From Achatina immaculata (taxonomy: Eukaryota; Mollusca; Gastropoda; Stylommatophora; Achatinidae), in contig CM019692.1 in assembly GCA_009760885.1 (NCBI GenBank), forward strand, positions 51,272,355-51,336,354: a stretch of DNA of 64,000 nt, given 5' to 3'. Of the stretch, positions 20,439 to 29,937 are shown piece after piece. The translations under genes were made by a program, and so were the position numbers. Below the pieces are notes generated by a model that made no database searches, was not told the DNA's origin, and saw only the letters and a program-made list of their open reading frames with translations. How positions within the stretch are numbered: position 1 is the stretch's first letter; each line of letters opens with the position of its first letter.

Positions 20439-22665
20439 GTAGTAGTCTCTATTAAAATTGTCAAAACTTGTATAGATCACATTCAGACACTGGAGGTGTA
20501 GCTTTGTATACATCTTATAGCTACCAGTGGTGAGATTGTGTTCCATCACAGGTGAAAACAGACAATATAGACAATGTTATAAAACAGCAGGGTTTTAAGA
20601 CCTTTTACATTTAAAACAGAAAAGAAGAAAGACATAATTGGAAACGGAGGATGAAATCTTAATTTCCCGTTTGGGGGGGGGGGGGGGGAAAGAGGGGGTA
20701 GGTCACGTGATATCACGGCAAATAGCCTCTAGTACGTCACGTGCGTTCATCGCCGGCTTGTTCTGCTTCCCAGAATTCTCTAGCTTCATGTATAACATCT
20801 TGAACAAAAATTTGTCTTTTAAGCACATCTATGGGCTTTAATTGTTGCCCTCAATATGTTGGCAACAGGTATAACACATTTCACTAACTGGCAGATTAGT
20901 ATATATTATATATTAGTGTCAGACTGTCTTGTTTCGATAAATAACACCTTGTACTATAATGGCTGAAAATGCAACAGCTACGACAAAACTTTATTCGCAT
21001 GCACAACAGCTACGACAAAACGTTATTTGCATGCACAACAGCTTCTACAAAACCATATTTACATGCACAACAGCTTTCACAAGACTTTAGTCACAATCAC
21101 AACAAAACATTAGCTATAGCCACAACAGCTTCCACAAAACTTTAGCTACAGTCACAATTCTACAAAACTATAGCTATAGTCACAACAGCTTCCATGAAAC
21201 TCCGGATACAGCGGTTTACACACACAAGCAAACGGCTTTGATACTTACAGGAATGCAAGACAACCAGAAGGCAGCCACATCTTTTCTAAAACTTTCCAGA
21301 AATCCGACAGAGAGAACAGCGATTAGACCTGGGATGAAAGTAGAATGTCCTCATTTACTAGTCGCTGCTTCCCGGAGTGTATACGTTGAGAAAAAAAAAA
21401 AGAGACAGAAGACAGAGACGAAAATGTCTCAGTCGTATCCGGTCTTTATTGTCTCCCTTATTGCCTTTGCTTCACTGATTAATGTCAGAACAATCTACTA
21501 GTATACTCGACAGCAGCACTATAAAGGTATGTTGGTTTCAACATGTCGCTGACCTTATACATGTCTGTCGTTTGTGAGTAAAAGGCAAGAGCTTCAGAAC
21601 AGCGAGTATGAAGCAACAACAACCATAAAAACGAAGGTTTTTGTGGGTTAATCTGTGTGGTTATACCTGAAAAAAATACGAAGGACTTCGGATATCAGAG
21701 TAAGGAATATAATAAGAAAATGACCGAGACTGGAACTACCGACTTTAGAGGTTTATTCGCGGCTACACAGGGACAGGAGTCTGTGGTTCGAGTCATGATC
21801 ATTCTCTACTTCCTTTCTCCCACATCAAAAGTGCTTTGTATTATTTTTCAAGACAGACAACAGACACCGAGTTCTGTCACTTCCACTGTGAGCAAGCCTC
21901 GCTGTGTCCAAGTTGCGAAATCCGTTGCTATTCTGGAAATGCAGAGCTAATTCTCGTCAAAAACCAAAGAGAGGTGCACTAAACATTGTAAATGCTAAGA
22001 TGAAGTGCTTTCCGTTGCTGTTCTACCTTGACAGATCTATCAGAAACATTGTTGACCGTCATGGCTGAAGGTAGGATACTGAGTTCAAAGTTTAGAAGTT
22101 GAATGTCAAGATGTCCAGTCCGTGGAGATTAATTAATAATGGCCATCCTGTGGGGGATTACCAGTTAAGCTGAGCGGTCTTACGTCAAGGACCTGGAAGA
22201 TCAGGGGGTCTTGACATCACGGGGAAAAAAATGCGAGAATAGATTATCGTGTTATAAATTTCTAATGTATTATTGATCCTTGAAGGACAGTTTTATACAG
22301 ATTAGTTGGATCTGCAATTATAAATATTATTATAAACCTTGTTTATGATGCAAACTAGCCTAGCACCGATCATGGCTGTAAATACATTAAAACTACATCA
22401 CTGGGGCAGGAAATCCAGTAAAACATTAATTTCACAATTTGTTAGATCGTTATGGCAAGCGTCAGTATTTCGAACACAATATGAGAGAGGATGACCGAAG
22501 AACAGTAACTAAGAAAATCTCTCTGAATAATAATTTGAGTTATGTACCTGCTAGTGACGAAACTGCCGATAGCAAGGCAATACTGACCGCAACGTGAATG
22601 TGGAGATCCTTCGTATCGTCTAGTTTCTTCAAGTGCTGCTGAAACTCGTCTTTCGTTTTCTCCAT
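10200..22665 (-). CDS. Unrecognised multi-pass membrane protein, 5 coding exons, 221 residues
   Basis: Assembled by hand from splice signals; no single exon is long enough to stand out as an ORF. CDS joins complement(22548..22665, 21249..21328, 17131..17231, 11043..11175, 10200..10433): 666 nt, 221 codons plus TAG, with every exon phase compatible (1, 0, 2, 0). Protein: charged N-terminus (residues 1-23), hydrophobic 24-50, RKD at 54-56, hydrophobic about 58-89, a loop with Cys99 and Cys109, hydrophobic 113-140, then RRRAK stop-transfer and a polar Lys/Gln/Glu/Pro/Thr tail ending T-H-L, a possible class I PDZ ligand. I do not recognise the family. Three segments put the two tails on opposite sides although both look cytosolic, so a further phase 2-2 exon may hide in the 6-kb intron 3. 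No function is proposed. Confidence 0.72.
10611..10672 (+). repeat. TTG/CTG/ATG trinucleotide repeats
   Basis: Consecutive runs of TTG, CTG and ATG units inside intron 4 of the minus-strand gene. Confidence 0.85.
11043..11175 (-). CDS. Membrane-protein gene exon 4 (third hydrophobic segment)
   Basis: Acceptor TTTACTTCCACAG|A, donor TCG|GTAGGT; phase 2 to 0. Encodes TLSESRGNCHRP, then the transmembrane stretch ILVYLYIIAGGVAAGLVLLG and LLISFCACSSTS. An alternative acceptor 35 bases downstream (GTCACAG|G) keeps the same phase and would drop about 12 residues. Confidence 0.74.
11417..11463 (+). repeat. TA dinucleotide repeat
   Basis: About 22 TA units in intron 3 of the membrane-protein gene. 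Confidence 0.95.
11691..12160 (-). mobile_element. I-like LINE, 5'-truncated copy 3, 470 bp
   Basis: Minus-strand 3' end of the same family, with GAA tail at 11691-11707 and a 9-bp target duplication CGCAATGAT (11682-11690 and 12161-12169). It breaks off within the RNase H C-terminal region. The target abuts an ATG microsatellite. Confidence 0.88.
12166..12210 (+). repeat. Palindromic ATG/CAT microsatellite
   Basis: An ATGATG run passes directly into CATCATCAT, forming a near-perfect inverted repeat centred near 12,187. Confidence 0.85.
12420..14205 (+). mobile_element. Penelope-like retroelement, copy B, with inverted terminal sequences
   Basis: A terminal sequence in inverted orientation (12,420-12,620) is followed by decayed coding sequence (12,700-13,560) and the same terminal sequence in direct orientation (about 14,060-14,200). 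Both ends share a GTATGGTACAG stretch and the CCTTGAAAAAGGCTTTTGCC / GAAATATTGG block. This matches the pseudo-LTR organisation known for Penelope-like elements. It lies in intron 3 of the minus-strand gene, on the opposite strand. Confidence 0.8.
12700..13560 (+). pseudogene. Penelope-like RT C-terminal linker and GIY-YIG endonuclease, decayed
   Basis: Pieces read FFRQRDYLEHVLHFVLEPYQ, then VKLVLTYHPQSL, then GRRR-NTCPFVV, then CKFCNMKYIGETGLRLGDRF with the GIY-YIG core, then SCSSDERPRKALEQ. Frames change several times, a G-run at 13,239 adds a shift, and a TAG replaces a Gln codon near 13,358. The conserved CXXC zinc-like residues are still visible. Confidence 0.82.
14317..15802 (+). mobile_element. 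GAA-tailed non-coding retroposon, copy B (full length, 1,486 bp)
   Basis: Perfect 13-bp target duplication TAATCCCTCTTCT at 14304-14316 and 15803-15815. The 5' end TCTAAGGACTGC equals that of copy C. Modules in order: a leader of about 150 bp; two units of about 245 bp (from about 14,480 and 14,725); about three units near 110 bp, each with an ACCTCT...AGAGGT hairpin; about four 89-bp units from 15,290; then a 3' region with nested hairpins; then GTGAACGAAGAAG and the GAA tail. The longest ORF is under 105 codons and changes frame from unit to unit. It appears non-coding and retrotransposed. Confidence 0.88.
15828..16370. other. No recognisable feature in intron 3 of the membrane-protein gene
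   Basis: Contains an 81-codon minus-strand ORF (16,017-16,262) with several Cys codons but no matching splice sites. This is the best place to look for a missed exon, but I see no convincing one. Confidence 0.35.
16384..16560 (+). repeat. 38-bp minisatellite, about 4 units
   Basis: Units centre on CCCGGGGAGAATATGTTGCT followed by GCCACATATAGACTGCG. The core is shared with the adjoining 41-bp array. Confidence 0.88.
16561..16990 (+). repeat. 41-bp minisatellite, about 11 units
   Basis: Near-identical units with CACATCCGGGGAGATTATGT in each, exact period 41 (CATCCG at 16563, 16604, 16645 and on to 16973). Lies in intron 3, about 140 bp from exon 3 of the minus-strand gene. Confidence 0.95.
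17131..17231 (-). CDS. Membrane-protein gene exon 3
   Basis: Acceptor CTTTTTTTCAG|CT, donor TGCAT|GTATGT; phase 0 to 2. Encodes LNMHISVLLGVLLTGGAGYG and then YSVHPVFIERENC. Alone it resembles a signal peptide starting at the internal Met, but the upstream phase fits continuation from exon 2. Confidence 0.72.
18400..18440 (+). mobile_element. Left part of a LINE split by copy C
   Basis: Reads (K)ILRRIFAP and continues in frame as IKDTKSGERRARKN at 20,053 onward if copy C and one target duplication are removed. RTE-like LINE C-terminal region. Confidence 0.65.
18441..20052 (-). mobile_element. GAA-tailed non-coding retroposon, copy C (full length, 1,612 bp)
   Basis: Minus strand, inserted in a LINE fragment, with a 12-bp target duplication CTTTGCGCCGAT / CTTTGGGCCGAT (one mismatch; 18429-18440 and 20053-20064). 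The 3' tail with GCGAACGAAGAAG is at 18441-18465 and the 5' end TTCTAAGGACTGC at 20040-20052. Has one or more additional hairpin units compared with copy B. One unit shows GCCTCT...AGAGGC instead of ACCTCT...AGAGGT. Lies in intron 2 of the minus-strand membrane-protein gene in the same orientation. Confidence 0.88.
20053..20440 (+). mobile_element. RTE-like LINE 3' fragment with GAA tail
   Basis: Encodes LNRLRWLGHVERMEENRQTK and an RTRPKGRPR stretch, then stops, then a GAA-rich tail (20,397-20,437). The WLGHV-R-...KGRPR pattern is the typical C-terminal signature of RTE-type polyproteins. The 3' 150 bp recurs at 45595-45755. Confidence 0.8.
20965..21215 (+). repeat. Degenerate tandem repeat, about 35-bp unit
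   Basis: About seven diverged units sharing CACAACAGCT and ACAAAACTTTA blocks. Directly downstream (in transcript sense) of exon 2 of the minus-strand gene. Confidence 0.75.
21249..21328 (-). CDS. Membrane-protein gene exon 2
   Basis: Acceptor TTTCATCCCAG|GT, near-perfect donor CCT|GTAAGTAT; phase 1 to 0. Continues the first hydrophobic segment as GLIAVLSVGFLESFRKDVAA and then FWLSCIP. A degenerate roughly 35-bp tandem repeat lies just downstream in intron 2. Confidence 0.74.
22548..22665 (-). CDS. Membrane-protein gene exon 1 (start codon)
   Basis: ATG at 22665 in a strong context (A at -3, G at +4), preceded by a pyrimidine-rich acceptor-like TTTATCGATAG, so a 5' UTR exon may lie upstream. 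Encodes MEKTKDEFQQHLKKLDDTKD then LHIHVAVSIALLSAVSSLA. Donor GCAG|GTACAT, phase 1. Confidence 0.7.
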
Positions 22666-22669
22666 AGTT

Positions 22670-23000
22670 CTATCGATAAATAAATGAAAAAACAATTATG
22701 GCTGAAACATATAAGCCAGAGATCTAGAAAATTCATACTGCAATATGTTAATTTTGTGGTCAGCGATATTATTATAAAAATGTAATTTATCTGAATAAAA
22801 ATAAACAAAAGCACGTTTTTAAAACACGTAGAAACGTTTTTTAAGAGCCCTGAAAAGCAATCAATTAATCTTTACTACAAAACTGCCACGCTTTCTCATT
22901 TTTATACAGACGCTGGCATAAACTAGTTGAAATAGTCCCGCCGTGGGATTACAGTACACAGTTGTGGCCCTTGAGGTCATCGAAGTTTGACATCCCAGAT
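22670..23000. other. Upstream flank of the membrane-protein gene; no clear promoter
   Basis: AT-rich. A pyrimidine-rich acceptor-like site just before the ATG suggests the real transcription start is in an upstream non-coding exon I cannot place. Confidence 0.35.
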
Positions 23001-23009
23001 CTAAATATA

Positions 23010-23053
23010 CTGTTCAAAAACAAACAAACAAACAAACAAACAAACAAACAAAC
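23010..23053 (+). repeat. AAAC tetranucleotide repeat
   Basis: Ten or so AAAC units following ATACTGTTCAAA, which resembles a Tc1-type terminal inverted repeat. Confidence 0.85.
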
Positions 23054-23199
23054 GGAATACTATTGTAGTCGTAGTGAACACCAAATTTCAAACTTATATC
23101 AACATTTTATTTTACGGAATTAATGTTTCAATCTCGGCATGAAAAAACTTTAAGACTTTAACAATGAAATGATGTTCATTAAATTTGATTTGGACTTTT

Positions 23200-24074
23200 A
23201 TTCTTTGCGACAGTAAGGTGTATGGCCTCCTCTGACCTGTATCAGAGAACAACATCTCCTTGACATGGATCCGATTAGCCGTTGAATCTGTTGTTGTGGG
23301 ATATCTACCCACTCTTCCCGCAGTGCAAGAGACAACTGTCGGAGATTGGTTGGCGCCACGTCTCGCTGGCGGACTTGTCTGTTGAGTTCATCCCATAAGT
23401 GTTCTATTGGGTTCATGTCTGATGACATGGGTGGCCGCGTAATGGTCTGGACGTTGTTGTCAGCGAGGAACTGGGTGGTGAGTTGTGCCACATGAGGTTG
23501 AGCGTTATCCTGGTGAAAAATCGACCCTGGTGCAGCCAGAAGTGGAAGGACGTGAGGACGAAGAATTTCAACGATGTATAGTTGGGCATTCAGGCGTCCT
23601 TCATTTGTACCAGGTCACTTCTTCCCATGAAATTGATCGTCCCCCACACCAGTACACCTCCACTACCATGAAGAGGAGCCTTATACATGCAGTTCTGGGC
23701 GTAGCGCTCATGGGCTCTGCGGTAAACTCCTCTCCGTCTATCGTGTCGCTGGAGCAGAAAGAATGATTCATCACTAAACCAAACTTTTCTCCAATCATTC
23801 GCAACGAGGAAGCAGATGCAAACCGATTCCTGGGGTGACGCAGCGATATGAAGCGGTCTTCGGCAGGAGTTCTGACTATGGGTCTGCGACTGCATGGCCG
23901 GTCTGCAACTGAGCCAGTTTCTTGAAATCGTCTCCAAAGGCGAATAATGGTGCTTCTAACCACATTAAATTGTCTGATCACTACACTTTGTGACTGTCCA
24001 GTCTGTAAACGTCCAATGATGATGAGTCGCTGTTCTGTAGTGAGATGAGCCATACTTGCGCATTGAATTTTCAA
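23200..24074 (-). mobile_element. Tc1-type transposon relic
   Basis: Minus-strand transposase pieces: an N-terminal HTH region (MAHLTTEQRLIIIGRLQTGQ onward), WFSDESFF with the first catalytic Asp, QDNAQPHVAQ with the second, and MNPIEHLWDELNRQV with the Glu (DD34E). About 60-70 residues are missing between the HTH part and the catalytic core, and a frameshift sits near 23,590. A possible left inverted repeat (ACTGTTCAAAAA) is at about 23,012; the right repeat was not found. Confidence 0.85.
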
Positions 24075-24129
24075 AATGAACTGATTCGAGGAGCGTCAAT
24101 CTTTTATAGGCATTCAGTAACATGGTCAG

Positions 24130-25850
24130 TGAGTTTTATGTTCAGTAAGTTTCATGGGATTCTCGTGAACCTGTCATGAGTTATTGTCAAAAATGCTGTT
24201 TTGACTAGTGTCACTTTTCTGTGCTCATGTTGCTGAGTACAGTTCATGTCAGCACGTGAAGTTGATGTCCAAGTGAACGTTTCAGGCAATTTGCACTTGT
24301 CTGATCAGCAAACTTCAGTTTAAATCGCAACTTCATATTTGTTGCGTTTTTTTTTACTTCATATTTGTTGCGTTTTTTTTAACACTATAGTTTGTTTAAT
24401 TTTTTATTTTTAACTTTTTGTTTGTTTAGCTTTTTGTTTGTTTAGCTTTTTGTTTGTTTGTGTATGTGTGTTTTTTCCTTCACGATCTTTTCAACAATTC
24501 ATCGTATATTCCATTCCTTCCTGACTTTCTATTATTCTGATATGTCCTAGAACAGCTTCTTGTTAAGTGCTGAAATTATCGTCATTTTATCTGATTAGTT
24601 TGATTCGTGCTCGATTAGATTTTGTGGTTTACTAAATCTTTCACACTTTCTTGTTACCTTTGCTTAGAATTCTGTACTGCACCTCGTCTTGTATCGATAA
24701 ATGTTTTCCTGCATTATTTTCTATTAGAAGTTCTAAATTTCCCTTCCTGATATTATCCTATTAACGGGTTAGTTATAAAACATTTTTTAAAATGACGGAG
24801 AAAGAAAACGTGAACAAATATGATATTATTGTTAAAACTCACCATTTTCTTTTCAAAGGAAATTTTACGACCAATAATCTCCTCACCGGCCACTTCTCTG
24901 TCTTTCCTTCCCTCTGCTTTACTGCTATTTACTCACGAGTCGTTACAAATCTCAAAATATTTTGATTCGAAATTCGTGAACACTGTGCGAAACATGCACA
25001 AGAAGTAGACAACATGAATCACATGCTTAATTCTTGATGCTTCACTGGTCGATCAGTGTATGATGAATGCTACTGCGAAATGTAAAAAAAAAGGCATACA
25101 CCAATTCTAAAAAAAATTGTTTACAGTAATAGATTTTTATAAGTTTTTACAAACTTCAGCATTTGTGGTTTAATTTAGTTTTTTTTCTATTTTCCCAAAT
25201 GTTTCTATGTTTGACTAATGCTTTTTTTCTCAGTAAAGTACTGTAGTCCTATTTAAGATAGATTTTCTCTTTGCAGTTTTTCATACTTTATAGTACTTCT
25301 TTCTCAGATCTCTCCCTAAATCTTTGTGTTTCTTCAGAACAGCCTGATTTGTATGTTTCATTCATTTATTCCTGTTTTTCCCGTTGTTTAATAGGTCACA
25401 GGTGAGACAATCATTTTCCAGTTTCTTTTTGTACTATTAGTGCTTACTTTTATCGCCATTCTCTCTCTCTCTCTCTCTTTCTCTCTCTCACTCACACTCA
25501 CACTCACACTCGCACACACAATCACACACACTATGATCAAATGTAGATCTTTGTGCAATATTTTTCAATTTACTTCATGAAATATTTAAGGTGACAACAT
25601 TAATCCAGACGTGATTCGGACTCTCTTCCTGGTGTCATCCCGCTGGGACTTTAATAAGAAGATTTTTTAAAACGTGTGAGACTTCCGGGTTACGGCTTCA
25701 ATCTTTACTGAGCTCCGAGTTTTTAAGTTGTTCATAATTTGTATGAAGATAATGAGTTCTCCATCCGTTACATCCAAGAACAGTTCAGCTTTCACAGTGT
25801 GTACATGATATATTTTTCATGAAAAAAGGTTATATTTTTATGAACACTGT
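24130..25850. other. No gene recognised; AT-rich with CT and CA microsatellites at 25,456-25,530
   Basis: Includes a short direct duplication of CTTCATATTTGTTGCG at 24,331 and 24,359. No splice-flanked ORF seen on either strand. Confidence 0.4.
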
Positions 25851-25859
25851 ACACATGGC

Positions 25860-26132
25860 CAATGTTCCCATTAAACTGCGCGACAGCTCGGCCGCGCATA
25901 CAAAAAGTTCATGGCACGCACGAAATTTGTTTATGTTGCGCAAAAAAAAGTGAAAAAAATTTGTTTTAATGAATTCTTTGCATAATTGTAGTATGTTTTC
26001 CATGCAACTTTAAATTATACTCTGTAATTTGACGTTATGGCATACATTTGCACACGAAATATTTTTCAGGACAGTTCTGTATACGGTTTGAAAATTTTGC
26101 TCACGAATCGCAAAACATTAGAGGGAACATTG
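25860..26132 (+). mobile_element. hAT-like MITE, copy 1 (273 bp)
   Basis: Inverted ends CAATGTTCCC and GGGAACATTG, with an 8-bp flanking duplication CACATGGC / CACATAAC (6 of 8). Internal sequence with GCGC and GCACAC blocks is shared with 58294-58582. The ends resemble the widespread 'GTTCCCTCTAA' hAT-type MITEs. Confidence 0.75.
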
Positions 26133-26139
26133 CACATAA

Positions 26140-26860
26140 CTGTCTGCGTATTAACAGATATCAGTACATTCGCACGAAAATCATCTCCAGTGAATACTGT
26201 AATCCTAAATTTACTTCAACGCGGAACAGTAAATTACATAAAAGTATATTTAATGACAAAAACTTCAGCGCAACTGTTTAGCAGTAACAAACGTCATTCA
26301 CATACTAATCAGTCAAATGAAAGAAAACAGTTACCTTTAATTTTGAAATTCACACCAAATAAGAGAAAACCTCAAAGGAGATAAACAGACAAGGAGCTTC
26401 TACTTACGTCAGCTGCTGTCTTCCTTTTTTGTGTGTGTTTTTTGTCTGGTATTTTTTTTTTAGTTTGATTTCGTTGGCATTTCTGTTTTCTGGATGTCTT
26501 CAGTTTAACACCACGTAAACCACGTGACAATCCAAATGAGCGCGTCTCCGCCCCTTCCCCAACTTCTGTAACCTGTGGGTTCTCCCCATCCCTCTTCAGT
26601 TCCCATTTCCCTCCTACTTTATACCTTCAGATAATCATGGTTTTCTCTCTAGATTCTTCTGCTGTCGCTGTCTTCTCGTCCAGTCTTCTCCGTGCATGAA
26701 GCGCGAGATGTAGCACTCGCAGACTGGCGGCTGGACAAATGTTGCAAAACAAAATATAATTGAGAACATTATAAAGAGGCTTGTGTGTATGTGTGTTTGT
26801 GTGTATGTAGGTGGGTGAGTGGGTTGGTGGGAGGGGGGAGAGCTTGAAGGGGGAACTGAC
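26140..26860. other. No gene recognised
   Basis: Contains an E-box-like CCACGTGAC at 26,520 and a GC-richer patch at 26,535-26,600, but no coding sequence to attach a promoter to. Confidence 0.3.
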
Positions 26861-27060
26861 GAACAAATGAAAGAATGAGCAAACTATTTTCAAAAGGTGA
26901 AGAACTGAACAGGCAGGCCCGTCGAACATTCTACCCTTCATCTCTGAACATTCATTAAAAAACTCAGTCATACAACATTAGTTTAGTACTCAGTCATACA
27001 ACATTAGTTTAGTACTAACATTACAAAAATATAAAAAGCAATACTAAATATAAATTGACA
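26860..27060 (-). repeat. Interspersed repeat shared with 5455-5600
   Basis: Shares GGCAGGCCCGTC, CTTCATC and TTAGTAC blocks with 5455-5600; a 22-bp piece with CAACATTAGTTTAGTACT is itself duplicated at 26,972-27,012. Confidence 0.5.
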
Positions 27061-27111
27061 ATTATTGTAGATAACCTCTTACCCACACATTCAACAACAG
27101 CTTTCTCTACC

Positions 27112-27144
27112 TCCCCCCCCCCCCCCCACCCCCCCCCCCCCCAA
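27112..27144 (+). repeat. Poly-C tract
   Basis: Nearly uninterrupted C run followed by A-run and G-run; may be an assembly trouble spot. Confidence 0.9.
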
Positions 27145-27574
27145 AAAAAGGGGGGTTAAATGCTCTTAGTTATTAAAAGAAAAAGAAAAAAAAAGTTGCA
27201 AGTCTTCTTGGACAGAGTTGAGAATTGTGGGGAAGAAATGAAGGGGAAAAGCAAATAGCAAGAAAAGCAAACAAAGTTTGTTGGGGACCACAGAAACTTG
27301 GTCCAGCCTTGTCAAGGGCCGCAACTTGTGTTTGCTCCTAACTCGGAGCGTTATGTACCTTGTGAAACCTCCGCTTAAGCTATTTGACTTTTCAATGAGG
27401 GATTTCCACGACGCTGTGCTGGTTAGCTAGAAGGGACTATCATCTGTGCTCTCCGGGCACGATCGTGGCTGCTTCAGACATGATCCTCATCAGTGTACAA
27501 AGCCTGAAAACATGAGTGCTGTGTTGACTGACTATTCTGGCTTTTGATTAGCTGTTTTCAGGTTTTTGCACCTA

Positions 27575-27900
27575 GTTCCCTCGTGATGGTTATGCTCCCG
27601 ACTGAAGAAATGGTTAGTGCACTAATCTTCCATGGGGAAGGTTCATCATCATCAAGTGCCGTGCCGACTGGCGTTGGTTATTATACTTCTCCAGAGAACA
27701 CGATCCTTCATGCAGGCGGTCAGTTGGTGAGCTCCCATCACACCATCCCGTCAGACTGTCCAGTATCATGGTGAAGGTTAATATTTCGAATATGCCAGAG
27801 GCGTTCCAGTCAACCAACCCGTAGAAGTGGTTGACTGGGTATCCAGCTTCATCTAGAGATGGGGAAGGAAAGGTGGCCAAGCAGTCAAATATCTCCTTGG
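27575..27900 (+). repeat. tRNA-derived SINE split by a LINE fragment
   Basis: Box A-like GAAATGGTTAGTGCACT at 27,606, interrupted after CATGGGGAAGGTT by the LINE piece 27644-27772, then a box B-like TTCGAATA and a body with AGATGGGGAAGGAAAGG. Confidence 0.6.
27644..27772 (-). mobile_element. LINE 3' fragment (ATG-tailed family), 129 bp
   Basis: Same family as 37715-39360 and 48930-49249. CAT tail on the plus strand at its left; 7-bp target duplication GAAGGTT at 27637-27643 and 27773-27779. Confidence 0.82.
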
Positions 27901-27992
27901 ATTTGCAGTTTGAAGTTAATGTCCAGCAGTTGTCCGACACCAGCAGGATGTTCGTTGCGGCTGATGCTGTGAAAGGCTTGGAGCACAGGCTT

Positions 27993-28195
27993 CGTATCGA
28001 GCTGGGAATGGGTTACAAGGATCGAATCAGAAGTGGGTTACAGGGATCGAACTAGGAGTGGGTTACAGTGATCGAACTGGGAGTGGGTTACAAGGATCGA
28101 ATTGAGAGTTGTTTACAAGCATCGAATTGATACTGGACTGCAAGGTCAAGCTTAGAGTGGGTTACAAAGATCCGGTTGGAAGTGTGTTATAATCT
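27993..28195 (+). repeat. Degenerate 25-bp tandem repeat, about 7 units
   Basis: Units alternate ATCGAACT-type and GAGTGGGTTACAAGG blocks with increasing divergence to the right. Confidence 0.85.
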
Positions 28196-28433
28196 CTAGC
28201 CTAAAGACCTGGAATGGTGAAATGAAGAAAACTGTTCAGCAGATTAACCCACGGGGAGACTACCCTATTAACCAGGAGCATCAACAGAGAGATGGGACAG
28301 ATCTGGGCTAGCTCTGGTTTGCCGACCCCTATACCAGTAACCAAGCCGTCATCCTAGCACAGTCAGCTTTGGTTCCATCCCATTTCCTTACAACAAAAAA
28401 TAGCCAAAAGTAGGCAACATCATTGTAACAGTC

Positions 28434-28520
28434 ATGAGATGGACCACCGAAGGAAAAAAAAGAGGGGCCGGCCAAAGGCTACCTCGTGTAGAACTGAAGA
28501 AGAAGAAGAAGAAAGTAATG
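28434..28520 (+). mobile_element. Short LINE 3' remnant with GAA tail
   Basis: Reads [15 protein letters not shown] followed by GAAGAAGAAG, the usual C-terminal pattern of the RTE-like families here. Confidence 0.45.
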
Positions 28521-28621
28521 AGTTGCATATAGCACAGCTGGGGCGTAATGCACAGCCTAGCTGCAGAAAGAGAAATGGAGAGAATTTCTTGCTGCAAGAT
28601 GCCACTGCTTAGCCAATCACA

Positions 28622-28880
28622 CCAGTGGATGGATGGATGGATGGATGGATGGATGGATGGATGGATGGATGGATGGATGGATAGATTGGTGGGTGGGTGA
28701 ATGGATGGATGGATGGATGGATGGGTGGGTGGGTGGATGGATGGATGGATGGATGGATAGATTGGTGGGTGGGTGAATGGATGGATGGATGGATGGATGG
28801 ATGGATGGATGGATGGATGGATGGATGGGTGGGTGGGTGGGTGGATGGATGGATGGATGGATGGATGGATGGATGGATAG
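28622..28880 (+). repeat. GGAT tetranucleotide array
   Basis: About 260 bp of GGAT with a repeated higher-order interruption (ATAGATTGGTGGGTGGGTGA occurs twice). It creates spurious long ORFs on both strands. Confidence 0.97.
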
Positions 28881-28899
28881 ATGGTAACAAAACTGTACT

Positions 28900-29370
28900 T
28901 CTATAATTTACAAAAATAATAACAATAAGAACATATGCTAAGAAGTAACTTACACAACGTAAAACATACATCAAAGACGACGGGTCCTGTTATATTTTGG
29001 CAAAACAAACGTCCTCCGACTTGGTAAGTTTGTGGACGTTAAATCACTTTCAGACATGAACTAAAATGAATTCATGTAATAATGACGTCGAATTATAATT
29101 CGTATGAATTATCAGCTTACAGAATTTATGTAAGGACTTGCGGTGGTTACGCCATGTAACGTTTCACGACGGTTAGATTTATATTACCATTTTTACAATC
29201 ATATAATTTCATGAAGGCAAGTAGATAAATTCGCCTCTGATCCTTTAGTAACTGACCTCTACATAAACTATCGCATTTCTACCCCAAAGCTAACGAAACT
29301 GAAGCCAATATTCATATTTACAATGGCGGAGCAGAGTCTAGGGGCCTAGGGTCCAGGAATATATATATAT
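28900..29370. other. No recognisable feature
   Basis: AT-rich unique sequence ending in a short TA repeat at 29,361. Confidence 0.4.
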
Positions 29371-29376
29371 ATATAC

Positions 29377-29592
29377 AAGTAAAGTAAAGGTAATCCTAAC
29401 ATTCCTTAGAGGCACATAGGGATATGGTGTTAGTGCCCATGTTTTCTTTGATCTGTCAGAACACTAGAGGGTGATATGGTCAGTATCACGACTGGCCGCC
29501 TTTGCTTCCCCAAACTCAGCGGATTCGAACCCTCGACCTTCGCCATGAGAGACTAGTTCACTAACCACTTCGCCACTCAGACACCACACAAG
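29377..29592 (-). repeat. tRNA-derived SINE (family 1)
   Basis: Minus strand reads GTCTGAGTGGCGAAGTGG (box A, Ser/Leu-like) and GGGTTCGAATC (box B), with a body ending in AGGTAATCC. No intact tRNA acceptor stem. Confidence 0.82.
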
Positions 29593-29599
29593 AAGAGTT

Positions 29600-29899
29600 A
29601 ACCTTGTGTACTTGAAAATGATTAAAACAGTCAAGTGATAAGTTTATGAAAAAGTAAAATAATTAAAATAATTAAGTCAATATTTTATGAAAAAGTAAAA
29701 TGATTAAGATGTCTGAGTTTATGAAAAAAATAAAAATGTTGACGGTGACATATCAAATGTGGTGGTCCTGTATCATCAAGCCATGTGGTAGATCTAACAG
29801 TACAGATCAGGCATGACCAAAACGTCAGGTTATGATGAAATTATTTTTATTAACATTAATACTTGTTAGCCAAGAAACGGTGTGAGTGTGTGCGCGTGC

Positions 29900-29937
<38 letters not shown>

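Noticed and set aside
28609..28974. Long ORFs rich in Ile-His-Pro-Ser or Met-Asp-Gly-Trp
   Set aside because: Produced by the GGAT microsatellite; present on both strands.
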